Assembly (NCBI GenBank): GCA_937890595.1
Contig: CALADM010000024.1
Location: forward strand, 1-64,000
Direction: 5' to 3'
Origin: CAJMNU01 sp905214855
Lineage (GTDB): Bacteria > Bacillota > Clostridia > Lachnospirales > Lachnospiraceae
DNA length: 64,000 nt
The notes under the pieces were generated by a model. That model was not told the DNA's origin. It saw nothing but the letters and a program-made list of their open reading frames with translations, and searched no databases. Positions 28,577-38,165 of the stretch are shown here, piece after piece. Every line of letters starts with the position of its first letter. Positions within the stretch are counted from its first letter, which is position 1. The position numbers and the translations under genes are program-made.

Positions 28577-30030
28577 CACTCACCTCCCGCACCAGAAAGT
28601 GCCTGTGCTAAGATATCCGGATCAAAGACAATCTTATTCAAAATATATTCTGTTGGGATCCAGAAAGCAATTCTTGTCCGAAACGTCACATGACCATTCA
28701 GGATATCTTCTTTTGTATTTTCCTCTTCGTTATATGAAATCGTTCCTCCTGCAATATAACCTGCAGATGTCAGTCCATTGAGATACAGATTCTCACTATC
28801 AATCAGACTTTCAACAAGCCTTGCATTATATGGGCTATCCACTCTATTCTTATACTGAGTAATAAAATGTGCCTCATACCAGTTCATCATTCTTCTGCTA
28901 GTGATCCATCTGTCTTTTGAATCTGTATTCTGGGGATAGGCAGCAGTATTATTTCCCCAACTTCTCCATCCCCCATCATTGATCGCAGTTACAATCCCTG
29001 CTCCATTTAATGTAGCTGCTTGACTTGTATCCATATAAACTTCTGTTCCATCTGCAAGTAATGCTCCAGAAACATTCAAAAGCTCATTCGAAGGACTCTT
29101 GTATGGCTTGTCTCCATACTGTGCATCTGTATATGCAGCCATCGCTGACCACACAGCAGAATAATATGCTTTCTTTCCATTTACAGATAATAATGGCCAT
29201 AATGCTACTGCATTTTCTGAATTAATACCATTTTCATCCTTCACTTTTTGTACATTTGTATATACTTTTGCGATTTCTGTATCCACATCAATTGCAGCAA
29301 ATGTATGGAAAACTTCATTTACCTGTATCGTTTTTGCCTGCATCACAGCAGCAACCTCTGCTTTATGTGACCATCCTGGAGCCAATATGATCCCAGGAAC
29401 CAGCTGATATAATACATAAACCTGTCTTAAACATTCTAAACCGGTTTCCTTTCCGGTCTCTGCATTGTAACCACCAATAATATCTGTTTCCGTTACAGTT
29501 TCAGGAGTCGTAGATTTTGATGAAATATTCACTTTTTCTACAGCTGCCGCTTTTCCTTCACTTAGAAAATGAACGACTGGATATCCCTTTTCGTTTGATA
29601 TCACATAATCTTCATTTTCCTTCAGAATCTCTTCTTCTTTCTTGATCACTACACTGTTTAATAATACATTTTTTTCTTCATAAACAGCCTGTAGATTATT
29701 CACAACAACTTCTTTACTCTCGTTTTCCTGCACATGTTTTTGTGGATCTAAGACATTCACAAAAATAACAGGTGAAATATTATAAACCTTAAAAGCCATA
29801 TACATACTAGCACATGCAGGATAAGTATCCCAGTCATCGCTATATCCAAGAATTTCTGCTGCTTCCTCAAACGTATTGATTTTTACAGGAATGTTTACTG
29901 CCTTATCTGGATTTTTGGCTAAATGAATTGGTGTGATCCCAAAAACCACCTGTACTCCAGATGTACCAGTCAATGGTGCTGTTACTGGTGTTTGGAGTTC
30001 TTCTACTTCAATTCCATGTTTATAGTCCAT
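28576..30030 (-). CDS. Contractile tail sheath protein (P2 FI-like)
   Basis: A 484-residue sheath. It opens with YKHGIEVEELQTPVTAPLTG, includes WSHKAEVAAVMQ and a long insertion, and has the conserved C-terminal domain (NGAGIVTAINDGGWRSWGN; RRMMNWYEAHFI). Such sheath proteins place this phage among contractile-tailed viruses. Confidence 0.92.
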   Translation of the reverse strand: MDYKHGIEVEELQTPVTAPLTGTSGVQVVFGITPIHLAKNPDKAVNIPVKINTFEEAAEILGYSDDWDTYPACASMYMAFKVYNISPVIFVNVLDPQKHVQENESKEVVVNNLQAVYEEKNVLLNSVVIKKEEEILKENEDYVISNEKGYPVVHFLSEGKAAAVEKVNISSKSTTPETVTETDIIGGYNAETGKETGLECLRQVYVLYQLVPGIILAPGWSHKAEVAAVMQAKTIQVNEVFHTFAAIDVDTEIAKVYTNVQKVKDENGINSENAVALWPLLSVNGKKAYYSAVWSAMAAYTDAQYGDKPYKSPSNELLNVSGALLADGTEVYMDTSQAATLNGAGIVTAINDGGWRSWGNNTAAYPQNTDSKDRWITSRRMMNWYEAHFITQYKNRVDSPYNARLVESLIDSENLYLNGLTSAGYIAGGTISYNEEENTKEDILNGHVTFRTRIAFWIPTEYILNKIVFDPDILAQALSGAGGE

Positions 30031-30060
30031 ATTTTCCTCCCACTTTTATTGGCAACTCAA

Positions 30061-30085
30061 AAATGTGTCCAAATTGGACACATTT
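30061..30085. promoter_or_regulatory. Dispersed palindrome, copy 1
   Basis: A perfect inverted repeat: AAATGTGTCCAA, one centre base (A), TTGGACACATTT. It lies 31 bp upstream of the sheath start and after the stop of the preceding gene. First of six copies in the prophage (others at 32192, 43073, 50941, 52533, 52851). Confidence 0.85.
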
Positions 30086-30098
30086 TGAATTTTCCATT

Positions 30099-30338
30099 TT
30101 ATCCTTTTGCTTTCTCATATAAGATCTGCATTCTTGATCCAGCAATCGAAAGCTCTTTTCTGGCTTCTGCTACTTTATTTAACGGAACAAGCAATTCAGC
30201 AAGTACCGGATTCTTTTTTATTTCTTCTCTTAATACAACTGGAATTCCATGATTAAAAACTGTTCCAAATGTCACAATTCCTTTTTTATACGGACCCAGA
30301 TACATTACAGTTTCACTTCTTCTATTACGAAAGTCCAT
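30099..30338 (-). CDS. Small late protein, unknown function
   Basis: Seventy-nine residues (MYLGPYKKGIVTFGTVFNHGIP; ELLVPLNKVAEARKELSIAG). It lies between neck and sheath genes, overlapping the upstream gene by 14 bp. GGGAGG precedes the start. No family recognised. Confidence 0.6.
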   Translation of the reverse strand: MDFRNRRSETVMYLGPYKKGIVTFGTVFNHGIPVVLREEIKKNPVLAELLVPLNKVAEARKELSIAGSRMQILYEKAKG

Positions 30339-30870
30339 ATAGATCCTCCCTCATAAATCCTTGGAATTTAAATTTTGTCGCAATTGCTCCGAAAAAGTAA
30401 GGATACGTATCTTCTTCCTGCAACTGCCATTCAAATGCCCCCTGACACACATACTTTTTATCTAATATAGGATTTGTTGCAAACCGTTCATATACTCTCT
30501 GGATCAGATTGACAATCTCTACATGCCCCTGATTGTCAGATTCTTTATTATAAATCCCAAAACAAATCACAATACCGATTTCTTGTGGCTCATTAACTCC
30601 TGTTATATGACCTCCATCAATCTTAACAAGACACCATGGGCATTGAAAAACTGCTGCTTCCTCTTCTCCGTCTACATACTCAATCGTCTCATACATATCT
30701 TCTTCTGTATGCTTTTTACTAGGAACGGGAAGAGACTGTCCAAATACATGCAGTCGTGCCAGCTCTTCACTTTGTGGCTGTTGGAACAACATATCCTTTG
30801 TAATCTCTTCAAGTTCCTTTTTTAAAGCCTGCTGACAAAAAATAGGGCTTTGGGTTCTACTTTTTTCCAT
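30325..30870 (-). CDS. Tail-completion / neck protein, unknown family
   Basis: A 181-residue protein (VQCPWCLVKIDGGHITG-like segment near 78; NPILDKKYVCQGAFEWQLQ near 140). Position and size fit tail terminator proteins that cap the tail in neck modules between capsid and sheath genes. Function is inferred from position. Confidence 0.6.
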   Translation of the reverse strand: MEKSRTQSPIFCQQALKKELEEITKDMLFQQPQSEELARLHVFGQSLPVPSKKHTEEDMYETIEYVDGEEEAAVFQCPWCLVKIDGGHITGVNEPQEIGIVICFGIYNKESDNQGHVEIVNLIQRVYERFATNPILDKKYVCQGAFEWQLQEEDTYPYFFGAIATKFKFQGFMREDLYGLS

Positions 30871-30871
30871 C

Positions 30872-31510
30872 TCATTCTCCTAATGCTTTTGTCATAACCT
30901 GATGTACCTGTTGTAATAACATATCTTGCAAATCTTCATGTATAGCTCCATACACTCTGTCTCCACCAACCATAACTGCATGAGATGGAGAGAACCATTG
31001 TCTCAATTTCTCATAATGCGGTTTTATTGGTTTAGAACGATATTGATCAGCATTAACCTCTGGTATTCTGCTTACAACTGCTATATGTCCACTTTTAAAT
31101 TTAACAACAAAAGCTTCATTTAAAGTTTTTGGAGTTCCACTTAATACATTGCCTTTTATTGTCTTCTTTCTTCTCTTTCCATCTTTTCTATAAGCAGTTC
31201 TGCTTACAGTAAGATTAGATACATGAAAATCTTTTATTTCATGCACAGGAGAATGAAATTCTATTATTGCATCTGGTGTATGAGCCGTTCCCTTTTTGAT
31301 GAAAGATGAATTCAATATATTACGTTTTTGAGCAGCTTTTCCTGCATATTCTTTTGATGCCTTTTCAGCAAGAGCTTGTTGTACCTGTTTTGCCGTATTA
31401 TTAACAGCTGTTTTTAAAACACCACTAGCTGTCTTCCCATAAACTTTAGACATCCTGTTCTCTAAATCTTGAATTACTTCCTCAGGAACTCCAATATATA
31501 ATTTCATCAT
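30872..31510 (-). CDS. Minor tail protein Z-like (tail completion)
   Basis: A 212-residue basic protein. Elements such as VLKTAVNNTAKQVQQALAEKA, GKAAQKRNILNSSFIKKGTA and GHIAVVSRIP fit the phage minor tail protein Z family (tail completion). Tandem ATG at 31510 and 31507; AGGAG lies upstream. Confidence 0.65.
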   Translation of the reverse strand: MMKLYIGVPEEVIQDLENRMSKVYGKTASGVLKTAVNNTAKQVQQALAEKASKEYAGKAAQKRNILNSSFIKKGTAHTPDAIIEFHSPVHEIKDFHVSNLTVSRTAYRKDGKRRKKTIKGNVLSGTPKTLNEAFVVKFKSGHIAVVSRIPEVNADQYRSKPIKPHYEKLRQWFSPSHAVMVGGDRVYGAIHEDLQDMLLQQVHQVMTKALGE

Positions 31511-31836
31511 GATCTGATCGCTCCTAATGTAATAGAATAGATACCTCCTTCATCAATAGCATCTATAACACGATACATTCCCCTATCCAATTTCAGACTC
31601 CGTCCAACTGCTGGCAACAATCCAAAATCTGTTCTTGCCACATACATCAAGATCTGCTTCTCAAACACCCCATCAATTCTTCCTTTTTCTATCTGTTTCT
31701 TAGAACGCTCTACCACTTCCAAACCATCAACGATGACTACCATTTCTTTTCCGTCAACAACATGGACCTCTCCAAATTCATCAAGATTAAGGAATACATT
31801 TTTGATATCTTGAAAAGCTGCTTCTTTAAACCCCAT
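31507..31836 (-). CDS. Head-tail joining protein, small (FII/ATP-binding-sugar-transporter-like)
   Basis: About 109 residues (MGFKEAAFQDIKNVFLNLDEFGE; LLPAVGRSLKLDRGMYRVID). It matches the small head-tail connector family found after capsid genes in lambda-like modules. ATG 31836 has AGG seven bases upstream and is preferred over the GTG at 31842. Confidence 0.6.
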   Translation of the reverse strand: MGFKEAAFQDIKNVFLNLDEFGEVHVVDGKEMVVIVDGLEVVERSKKQIEKGRIDGVFEKQILMYVARTDFGLLPAVGRSLKLDRGMYRVIDAIDEGGIYSITLGAIRS

Positions 31837-31844
31837 AAGCACAC

Positions 31845-32165
31845 CTATCCCAACAGTTTCACTTTTACGGTAGCTGCATCTGCCACTGCTGCTTCGATCG
31901 CATATCCCATCACTGTTCCTGCAGCTTTGTCAATTCCTTCCTCTGTATAAGCAATGTCATCACCAGCATTAATTGCTACTCCTGCTTTTTTCTGAATCTC
32001 AAAAACACCTACCATATGGAGACTTCCAGTTTCTCCAGGATAAATATCCCCTCCAGCAACTCCAATGTGCTTCCCTAAAACTACTACTGTATCTGCTTCG
32101 ATCTTTTCTTCTGTAGTGTTTTTATAATCCAGCGCTTCTCCACGCTGCCAATATGCTGCCTTCAT
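31845..32165 (-). CDS. DUF2190-family protein, possible capsid decoration
   Basis: A 106-residue beta-rich protein (YWQRGEALDYKNTTEEKIEADT; GVAINAGDDIAYTEEGIDK; AIEAAVADAATVKVKLLG). DUF2190 proteins follow capsid genes and are thought to decorate or cement heads. AGGAGG precedes the ATG. A TGTGTCC palindrome lies between it and the capsid gene. Confidence 0.7.
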   Translation of the reverse strand: MKAAYWQRGEALDYKNTTEEKIEADTVVVLGKHIGVAGGDIYPGETGSLHMVGVFEIQKKAGVAINAGDDIAYTEEGIDKAAGTVMGYAIEAAVADAATVKVKLLG

Positions 32166-32191
32166 TTTTGCCTCCTGTTCTTTCTTACCAA

Positions 32192-32216
32192 AAATGTGTC
32201 CAAATTGGACACATTT
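32192..32216. promoter_or_regulatory. Dispersed palindrome, copy 2
   Basis: AAATGTGTCCAA, centre A, TTGGACACATTT; identical to copy 1. It occupies the gap between the capsid stop (32220) and the DUF2190 start (32165). Confidence 0.85.
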
Positions 32217-32219
32217 ACA

Positions 32220-33707
32220 TTATGCTAATTCAACTGTCTTAACTTCCACGCCTGGATTCTTAATTGCGCCTCTGTAGTCTAAAACAGTAATTCCCCAATC
32301 TCCATAAACATCCCAAATAAAACCTAACTGCCCTGGTTTTTCTGAGCGTCTGATATTAGGAATCTCCTGTCCGTTCAGATAATCCACCTGAATAAAGTCT
32401 ACATCTCCTCTATCCCCAATCATAAACCATGGGATAGCTCCATCTGTGATCTGTGCATTTAATGTTGCATCTTCAACTACTTCGATCGCATCCCGATACT
32501 GATATAAAGGATTCACCATACCAGAAGCGGACACAGTAGGAGAATTAAATAAGGTATAGACTTCAAATTTATATCCTAATGGTACAACCATGGTAGCAGG
32601 GCGAATAATAATTGCTTTTTCTGTACCATCTATTTTTTCTTTATGACCTCCTAACGCCAAGATCATAGACTGCACTGCCTCACGGGTAATACCAGTTCCT
32701 GTCTTCAAGAGATTCTTATGATCTGAAGAAAACAAATTCTTGTCATCATAAACTTTAGGATTGCCCGTTAAAATCTTGTATACCTGAGAGTTGATCGTAG
32801 TCCTTGCAGCTCTCGCAGCTCTTGCCGGCATTGTTGTGATCACACCCATATCATCATTGATAAACGCCTGTCTTGACATTGTAAACTGACGACCATAGGT
32901 TTTCAGCTGTCTCTGTGGCAATTTCTTATCATTAAATGTCGTTGCTTTTAACTCTCCACCTTCAGGAACTTCTAAGAACTCACCAAATCCACCCTGGACA
33001 TAATAATTATCTGCTTTCTTGAAATCAGTCAAAGTTCCCTTTGTTGTAAACCTGTCAAATGTAACAGGTGCTGTTTCATGTCCTTCTTTATATGCTTTAC
33101 GGACAACATTATCCATAATTGCTGGGAAAGAAGCAGTTGGATTAAAATAAGAGCGTTCAACCAGACAGTTAAACAGCTCATCCACACTCATCATATAGTA
33201 ATTTCTTTCCTGTTCTTTGTTTTCTTCTGCCAAACACTGAGCAGCAATCATCCGCAAGGATGCTCCACGATACTCTTCCGCTCCCTGTGCTGGTGTTTTC
33301 ACACCAATATTATTTCTTAATAGGATTCCATCTGTAATAGCATCACGTCTTTTATCTTCAGCATCCCGTATTACATTCGCATTGACAGGACCTCTTGTAT
33401 CAGCAAGTCTCTGTAAAATCTTCTCCCGAACCTGATCAATTGTATCTCCTCTGGAAATATACTCATCTGCTTCTATTCCAAATTGTCTACACAATGCTGA
33501 AATTTCCAAAATCCTGCTTCTTTCTGCTATTTCAGGAGATTCTCCATTCCCAGATCCATTTCTTTCTACCACTTCATCAATCTGTCTTTGAAGAGAATCA
33601 AACTCCTGCTGTTCTTCTTCTGTAAGCTCTCTTCTTTCTGCTCTTGCTGTTTCTACCAGCTGGCGCTGTCTTGCAATCATTTCCTGTAAATTCATGACTT
33701 TAACCAT
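32220..33707 (-). CDS. Major capsid protein with N-terminal scaffold-like region
   Basis: About 495 residues. The N-terminal 170 are charged and helical (RQLVETARAERRELTEEEQQEF), as in HK97-type delta domains that a protease removes. The remainder resembles Mu/HK97-like heads: GRQFTMSRQAFINDDMGVIT, NLFSSDHKNLL, GDVDFIQVDYLNGQEIP near the end. The start may be ATG 33707 or 33695. It follows the U35-type protease in gene order. Confidence 0.85.
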   Translation of the reverse strand: MVKVMNLQEMIARQRQLVETARAERRELTEEEQQEFDSLQRQIDEVVERNGSGNGESPEIAERSRILEISALCRQFGIEADEYISRGDTIDQVREKILQRLADTRGPVNANVIRDAEDKRRDAITDGILLRNNIGVKTPAQGAEEYRGASLRMIAAQCLAEENKEQERNYYMMSVDELFNCLVERSYFNPTASFPAIMDNVVRKAYKEGHETAPVTFDRFTTKGTLTDFKKADNYYVQGGFGEFLEVPEGGELKATTFNDKKLPQRQLKTYGRQFTMSRQAFINDDMGVITTMPARAARAARTTINSQVYKILTGNPKVYDDKNLFSSDHKNLLKTGTGITREAVQSMILALGGHKEKIDGTEKAIIIRPATMVVPLGYKFEVYTLFNSPTVSASGMVNPLYQYRDAIEVVEDATLNAQITDGAIPWFMIGDRGDVDFIQVDYLNGQEIPNIRRSEKPGQLGFIWDVYGDWGITVLDYRGAIKNPGVEVKTVELA

Positions 33708-33719
33708 TCCTTTCCCTAA

Positions 33720-33950
33720 TTAAACAAAAATTTTTGCCTCTTTTAATTTGTCGATCAATGCATTAAAATCTTCCTGCGTAGGTGCTTCTGTGAGCTTTTC
33801 TGGAGATGCTACCTGTTGATAGGAAGTTTCTTTTTCCTTCTCATGCTCATGGATCAAAAGACAAATATCCTCCAAAGTATCTGGAATTTCATTGGTATCT
33901 TTTCCAGTCAGATCAGCTGCTATGTGTTTCATTATTTGTTCCAGTATCAA
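33720..33950 (-). CDS. Small protein between protease and capsid, unknown
   Basis: About 76 residues, acidic, with a C-terminal helix (EDFNALIDKLKEAKIFV). I chose TTG 33950 because AGGAGG lies eight bases before it; a GTG at 33959 would sit directly on that site. Likely a head-assembly accessory; not recognised. Confidence 0.5.
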   Translation of the reverse strand: MILEQIMKHIAADLTGKDTNEIPDTLEDICLLIHEHEKEKETSYQQVASPEKLTEAPTQEDFNALIDKLKEAKIFV

Positions 33951-33955
33951 CTTTT

Positions 33956-34603
33956 TCACCTCCTATCAACTTCTAAGCTTCGCATTTGATTTTTATTCAT
34001 AAGAATCATTTTTTCAAAAACATCTACCGTTCTCATATTAAATCCACTTTCTCTGCTACGTCCCACTCCTACCGTTGGATCTGCTGGAACAGGAGCAATA
34101 CTTACTTCCAGTGGAGTCCATTTTTTTGCTATATAGCAAGGACCTGTAAAACGTCCATCACTTGACTTTTTCCCTGGCTTCACTTCCTCCCATACATCTA
34201 CCGTATATCCGACAGATACCGTTTTGAGCGTCCCGCTATCCACTTTTTGTCTGATAATCTCACTCTCTTCATCCTCATCAAACACTACGATTGATTTACC
34301 CTTTCCATTCTCAATCCATGCTTTTTCTACCTTTCCTAAAACTTTATTTGTATTATGATTAAAAAGAAGAACGCCTATTGAATTTAAGCGTTCTAATTGT
34401 ATACATCCTTCTGTATGATCCAGAATTTCTGTACCATACCAGCGGTCATATGGTTCTTCAGATGAAAATGAAAGTTCAAATCTTCTTTCATTATCATCCT
34501 CTGTACTCCTAATCTCAGCGGTTTGATAATATCGTACTGTTTCAAAATCATTCTGCCCATCAGGATTTCTTCTCATTGGTCTTTTATTGTTCGTCTGTGC
34601 CAT
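33956..34603 (-). CDS. Prohead protease (HK97 U35-type)
   Basis: A 215-residue protease-like protein. VLLFNHNTNKVLGKVEKAW contains the catalytic-type His, and SVGYTVDVWEE with KWTPLEVSIAPVPADPTVGVGR matches the family's Ser-containing beta strands and C-terminal motif. It would process the capsid N-terminus. ATG 34603 (GAGG nine bases upstream) overlaps the portal 3' end. Confidence 0.85.
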   Translation of the reverse strand: MAQTNNKRPMRRNPDGQNDFETVRYYQTAEIRSTEDDNERRFELSFSSEEPYDRWYGTEILDHTEGCIQLERLNSIGVLLFNHNTNKVLGKVEKAWIENGKGKSIVVFDEDEESEIIRQKVDSGTLKTVSVGYTVDVWEEVKPGKKSSDGRFTGPCYIAKKWTPLEVSIAPVPADPTVGVGRSRESGFNMRTVDVFEKMILMNKNQMRSLEVDRR

Positions 34604-36077
34604 CTTCTTTTCCCTCATCTCCTTTTCCTGATCCATAAACAATGGACACTAAGTTTACTCCTCTGTCAGCAGCGTAGTTTTGTGCTTCTGCCATTTCATC
34701 AATCACTTTCTTCCAATCCCGTCCATTTTCAGCACAAATCTGCTGGAATGTCTTTTGTCCTGTTTGCAATGCTATTTTATTTGCATTTGCTTCTTTATAT
34801 GGATCAATCCACCGCTTAGGCTTAATCACCCATTCATGCGACAAATACACTTCCTTTTCTGTCCAGAAGTTTTTGGGAGAGATAATCCCCTTCAGCCAGC
34901 AGGATATCACAAATGTTTCATATACTTCATTCAAAAAGGCTTCAATTAATGTCTCTTTTTCTTCCTCATAGGTTAAATCGTCTTCAATCATTGCCTGCCT
35001 TGCTGAAGCATAATTTGTTTCTGACATATCCCTGCTTGTCCCCTCATAAGAAAGCCCAGCTGAAGCAGAGATCATTCTCTGTTGTGTTTTGATAAAACTT
35101 GTAGCATCACTTCCCTGACCTGCTGGATTCAGCATTTGTGCCTCATCCCCCATATTCATTTCCATGATCATCCCAGGAACGATTCTTTTTTCAGCATAAC
35201 TCACTTCACCATTACCTTGTCTTCCAGAACGTCCAACCCCTGACGGATTCGCTTTTTTTATAAAAACTGCCAGACATGCTGCAATCTTTTCTTTTATTGT
35301 GACAGCTGACATGAACTCATTCATATCTTTCACCCGTGTCAATATCGGTGCCACATCTGACATTTCTCTTATCTGGGATGGTCTTTTTTTAGAATAATAA
35401 AATGCTACATCTTTTGCTGGTATATATACAGAATCCATCTGTGTATATCCATCAATAGAATATTGCCGAATCCAGTAACCTTCAGGACGGTTAAACGGAT
35501 TGTACTCAATTCCTCCAACTACTTTATTTTCTGATTTTTTAGGCTTGATCTGTGTAGTATCCAACTCATCAACTTCCAGTATCTGTAATTGAAACGGAAG
35601 AATCCCCTGATTTGTGTATCTTTTTACAACAAGTACACCACCATCCACAATCTTTCTCTCTATACACATGCGTACAATCTGCGAAAAAGATTGTGTCCCT
35701 GTAACATCACAATTTCTTCCACGACACCAATATTTCCAATATTTTTCAAGGGTTTCATCCAATTCCGGATCTCCTGTTGTAACCCTAACCTGCAGACTGC
35801 TTCCGATCACATTTCTTCTGAAAGCACGGATAATAGAATTCATTACATCAGAATTTCTTTCCAGATCCCTCGCCCTTGCACGTACTGTGTCCCTTTCATA
35901 ACGATCCGTTATCTCAGCAGAAAAATTCTGTATATTCCATCTTTCCTGCAAACGTCCACTGTCGCTCGCATCATAATTCCCCCGCTGCATCTCATACTGC
36001 ATCCGCCATTTATTTCTTTCTGTACCTGCTCTGGGGTTTATAAATCCAACGATTTTGTCAATGAAATTCTGCCTCAT
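34584..36077 (-). CDS. Portal protein (lambda gpB-like)
   Basis: A 497-residue portal. RARDLERNSDVMNSIIRAFRRNVIGS and a GLSYEGTSRDMSETNYASAR element near residue 335 are family landmarks (lambda-type portals have a conserved 'DYS..NYSSAR'-like stretch). It forms the dodecameric vertex for DNA entry. The gene lies between gpW-like and protease genes in lambda order. Confidence 0.92.
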   Translation of the reverse strand: MRQNFIDKIVGFINPRAGTERNKWRMQYEMQRGNYDASDSGRLQERWNIQNFSAEITDRYERDTVRARARDLERNSDVMNSIIRAFRRNVIGSSLQVRVTTGDPELDETLEKYWKYWCRGRNCDVTGTQSFSQIVRMCIERKIVDGGVLVVKRYTNQGILPFQLQILEVDELDTTQIKPKKSENKVVGGIEYNPFNRPEGYWIRQYSIDGYTQMDSVYIPAKDVAFYYSKKRPSQIREMSDVAPILTRVKDMNEFMSAVTIKEKIAACLAVFIKKANPSGVGRSGRQGNGEVSYAEKRIVPGMIMEMNMGDEAQMLNPAGQGSDATSFIKTQQRMISASAGLSYEGTSRDMSETNYASARQAMIEDDLTYEEEKETLIEAFLNEVYETFVISCWLKGIISPKNFWTEKEVYLSHEWVIKPKRWIDPYKEANANKIALQTGQKTFQQICAENGRDWKKVIDEMAEAQNYAADRGVNLVSIVYGSGKGDEGKEDGTDEQ

Positions 36078-36079
36078 CG

Positions 36080-36310
36080 CTATCTCCTGTTATCGTATCC
36101 AAAATTTGCAGCATACGCATTATCTAACAACGAACAATTTTCATTCTTGATCTGTGCCTCAATCCTGTCACGTTCTGCGATCAATGTAGATAAATCTGCC
36201 CTTGTCAGAGAACGGGTTCCAATTTTATAGCTTTGTCCTCCTGTGATAATCGTATGAATTGCTTCATTTAAAACTTTTAACTGTTCTGATTTATCTTCAT
36301 AAACTCCCAT
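36080..36310 (-). CDS. Head-tail joining protein gpW-like
   Basis: Seventy-six residues (KVLNEAIHTIITGGQSYKIG; LTRADLSTLIAERDRIEAQI). The 'G...R.lt.adl..l..er..le' pattern and its place between terminase and portal genes identify gpW. Confidence 0.85.
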   Translation of the reverse strand: MGVYEDKSEQLKVLNEAIHTIITGGQSYKIGTRSLTRADLSTLIAERDRIEAQIKNENCSLLDNAYAANFGYDNRR

Positions 36311-36311
36311 T

Positions 36312-38165
36312 TTATCTCCATCCTTCTAATTCCTGTTCATGAATCCATTCTTCTGATGCTTTTTTGTTCGATGAACTTTGCTGTGTTTTTATCTCTTGAT
36401 CACCATATGTCTCAAGATGCCATGTTCTTGCTCCTATGATGTCTGCTGCTGCCATTGCATAAACTTCCGCATCCAGATAATGATTGTCTCTATGAGTCCC
36501 TTTCTTTACCCATTTCACTTGATATGATCCATTTTTATTTTTGACCTTTACTTTATGTTCTGCTGTCACTTGTGCAGCATAATCATCATCAATATCATGA
36601 AAGACCATCCATGAACCTCTTCCACTCTTTCGTCTCATCCTACTTGCAATACGGTCTTTATACTTGCCTGTATCTACTAAAACAAGATTGATTCCTGAAG
36701 CTCTTGACTCTGGTTTGTTGATCACACTCAAGCGATAATCTGTAGTCATTTCCTTACTTGCACCTTTAGATGGAAGAGTATAATCATTTGTATCTGCGCA
36801 AAAGTCATATACCATATCTGTCTGATCTCCAGAATCAACAAGAACCAACTCTGGAGTTAATTTATCACCATTTTTCTTTTCATAGCAAAGATTCATGATA
36901 GAATCTACTTTCCACAGATCAATTTCCTGCCCTCTTGCGATCAGTTGGCTTGTCCAGTTAATTCCCCATGCACGAATTACCCAATAAGTACAATTTTCCT
37001 GAACATCCACACCTCCTGTAAGTGCGATTGCCCAATCCGGTACTTCAAATTCCTGTAATTCTGTCTGCCGCTCTTTAACCAGATCTTCTGATGTACCAAG
37101 CTGTGTATCCTCCCATGCTTCTGCTAACCAGCTGTTTACGAAGTTTTGAAGTTCCTCTGGATCATTTTCTGATTTTAAAAATTCTTCCGCTACCATAGAC
37201 CAGGTTACAAAAACACTGTATAAGGAATTGATATGAAATCCTACCGTCTTAGGGTTTCCGATCCCTCTTTTTTTCACAGCCTTCCATTTTCCTTCACGAA
37301 GCATTTTAGGCTTATCTTTATCAAAAATCTCTTTCTTGCATTTAGGACAGAGATAACGTGCTGTTTCTGCTCTTTCGTAATAAGACAGTTTTTTTTCAGG
37401 ATCCTTCACAAAATTTATGTCATGAAAATCCAAAACAAACATTTCCTGACAGTGAGGACATGGAACAAAATACTTCCTTACCTCTTCTGCGTTATCATGA
37501 AGCTGCCAGATATAGTTTGTTTTTAAGGTTGGTGTTGAACATGCATATACTTTACTCTGTGTCTTAAAAGTTTTAATACGTTCCATAGCCAGTTTATATG
37601 GAGATGCTTCTTTCTTTGATGCCCCATCAAATTTATCTATTTCATCGAAAAACAAATATTTGATTGCTTTAGAAGCCAGTTTGGAAGGTGATCCAGCACC
37701 ACGCAGATACACAACCATATTTTTAAACTTGAGTCGTAATTCTTTTGAGCTGTTTTCATAAAATTGTTTCTGTATTTTTGGAATAAGTCGGAATGCCGGC
37801 TTTAATTTATCATTTGAAATGTCTTTTGCAAGATCATCTGAGGGATATACGATCATGGTTGGTCCTGGTTCTTCAGATATGATATAACAAAGCATATTAA
37901 TAAGTGCTTCTGTTCCTCCAAGCTGAGTTCCTTTGCACAAATAAATCTCACGTATCTGATCATCATTAAATGCATCCATGATACCAATCAAATATGGAGT
38001 GATTGTATTGGACCATTTTCCAGAAAGATTGCTGCTTTCATCCAACACCCTATATTTCTCAGCCCATTCACTTACAAGCAATGTTTCCTGTACTGCTAAT
38101 GACTTTTTTAGTATGCGGCGGAATAGTGCTTTTGTCTTTTTCCTACTCCGACTTCGCTGTGTCAC
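36312..38165 (-). CDS. Terminase large subunit (lambda gpA family)
   Basis: A 617-residue packaging ATPase-nuclease. The Walker A-like loop is in CKGTQLGGTEALIN near residue 78, Walker B in KYLFFDEIDKF near 170, a zinc-binding CPHCQEMF...CPKCKKE pair near 235-275, and the nuclease acidic residues GGVDVQEN near 390. gpA-type terminases cut at cos. GTG 38165 overlaps the small-subunit stop by four bases. Confidence 0.93.
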   Translation of the reverse strand: MTQRSRSRKKTKALFRRILKKSLAVQETLLVSEWAEKYRVLDESSNLSGKWSNTITPYLIGIMDAFNDDQIREIYLCKGTQLGGTEALINMLCYIISEEPGPTMIVYPSDDLAKDISNDKLKPAFRLIPKIQKQFYENSSKELRLKFKNMVVYLRGAGSPSKLASKAIKYLFFDEIDKFDGASKKEASPYKLAMERIKTFKTQSKVYACSTPTLKTNYIWQLHDNAEEVRKYFVPCPHCQEMFVLDFHDINFVKDPEKKLSYYERAETARYLCPKCKKEIFDKDKPKMLREGKWKAVKKRGIGNPKTVGFHINSLYSVFVTWSMVAEEFLKSENDPEELQNFVNSWLAEAWEDTQLGTSEDLVKERQTELQEFEVPDWAIALTGGVDVQENCTYWVIRAWGINWTSQLIARGQEIDLWKVDSIMNLCYEKKNGDKLTPELVLVDSGDQTDMVYDFCADTNDYTLPSKGASKEMTTDYRLSVINKPESRASGINLVLVDTGKYKDRIASRMRRKSGRGSWMVFHDIDDDYAAQVTAEHKVKVKNKNGSYQVKWVKKGTHRDNHYLDAEVYAMAAADIIGARTWHLETYGDQEIKTQQSSSNKKASEEWIHEQELEGWR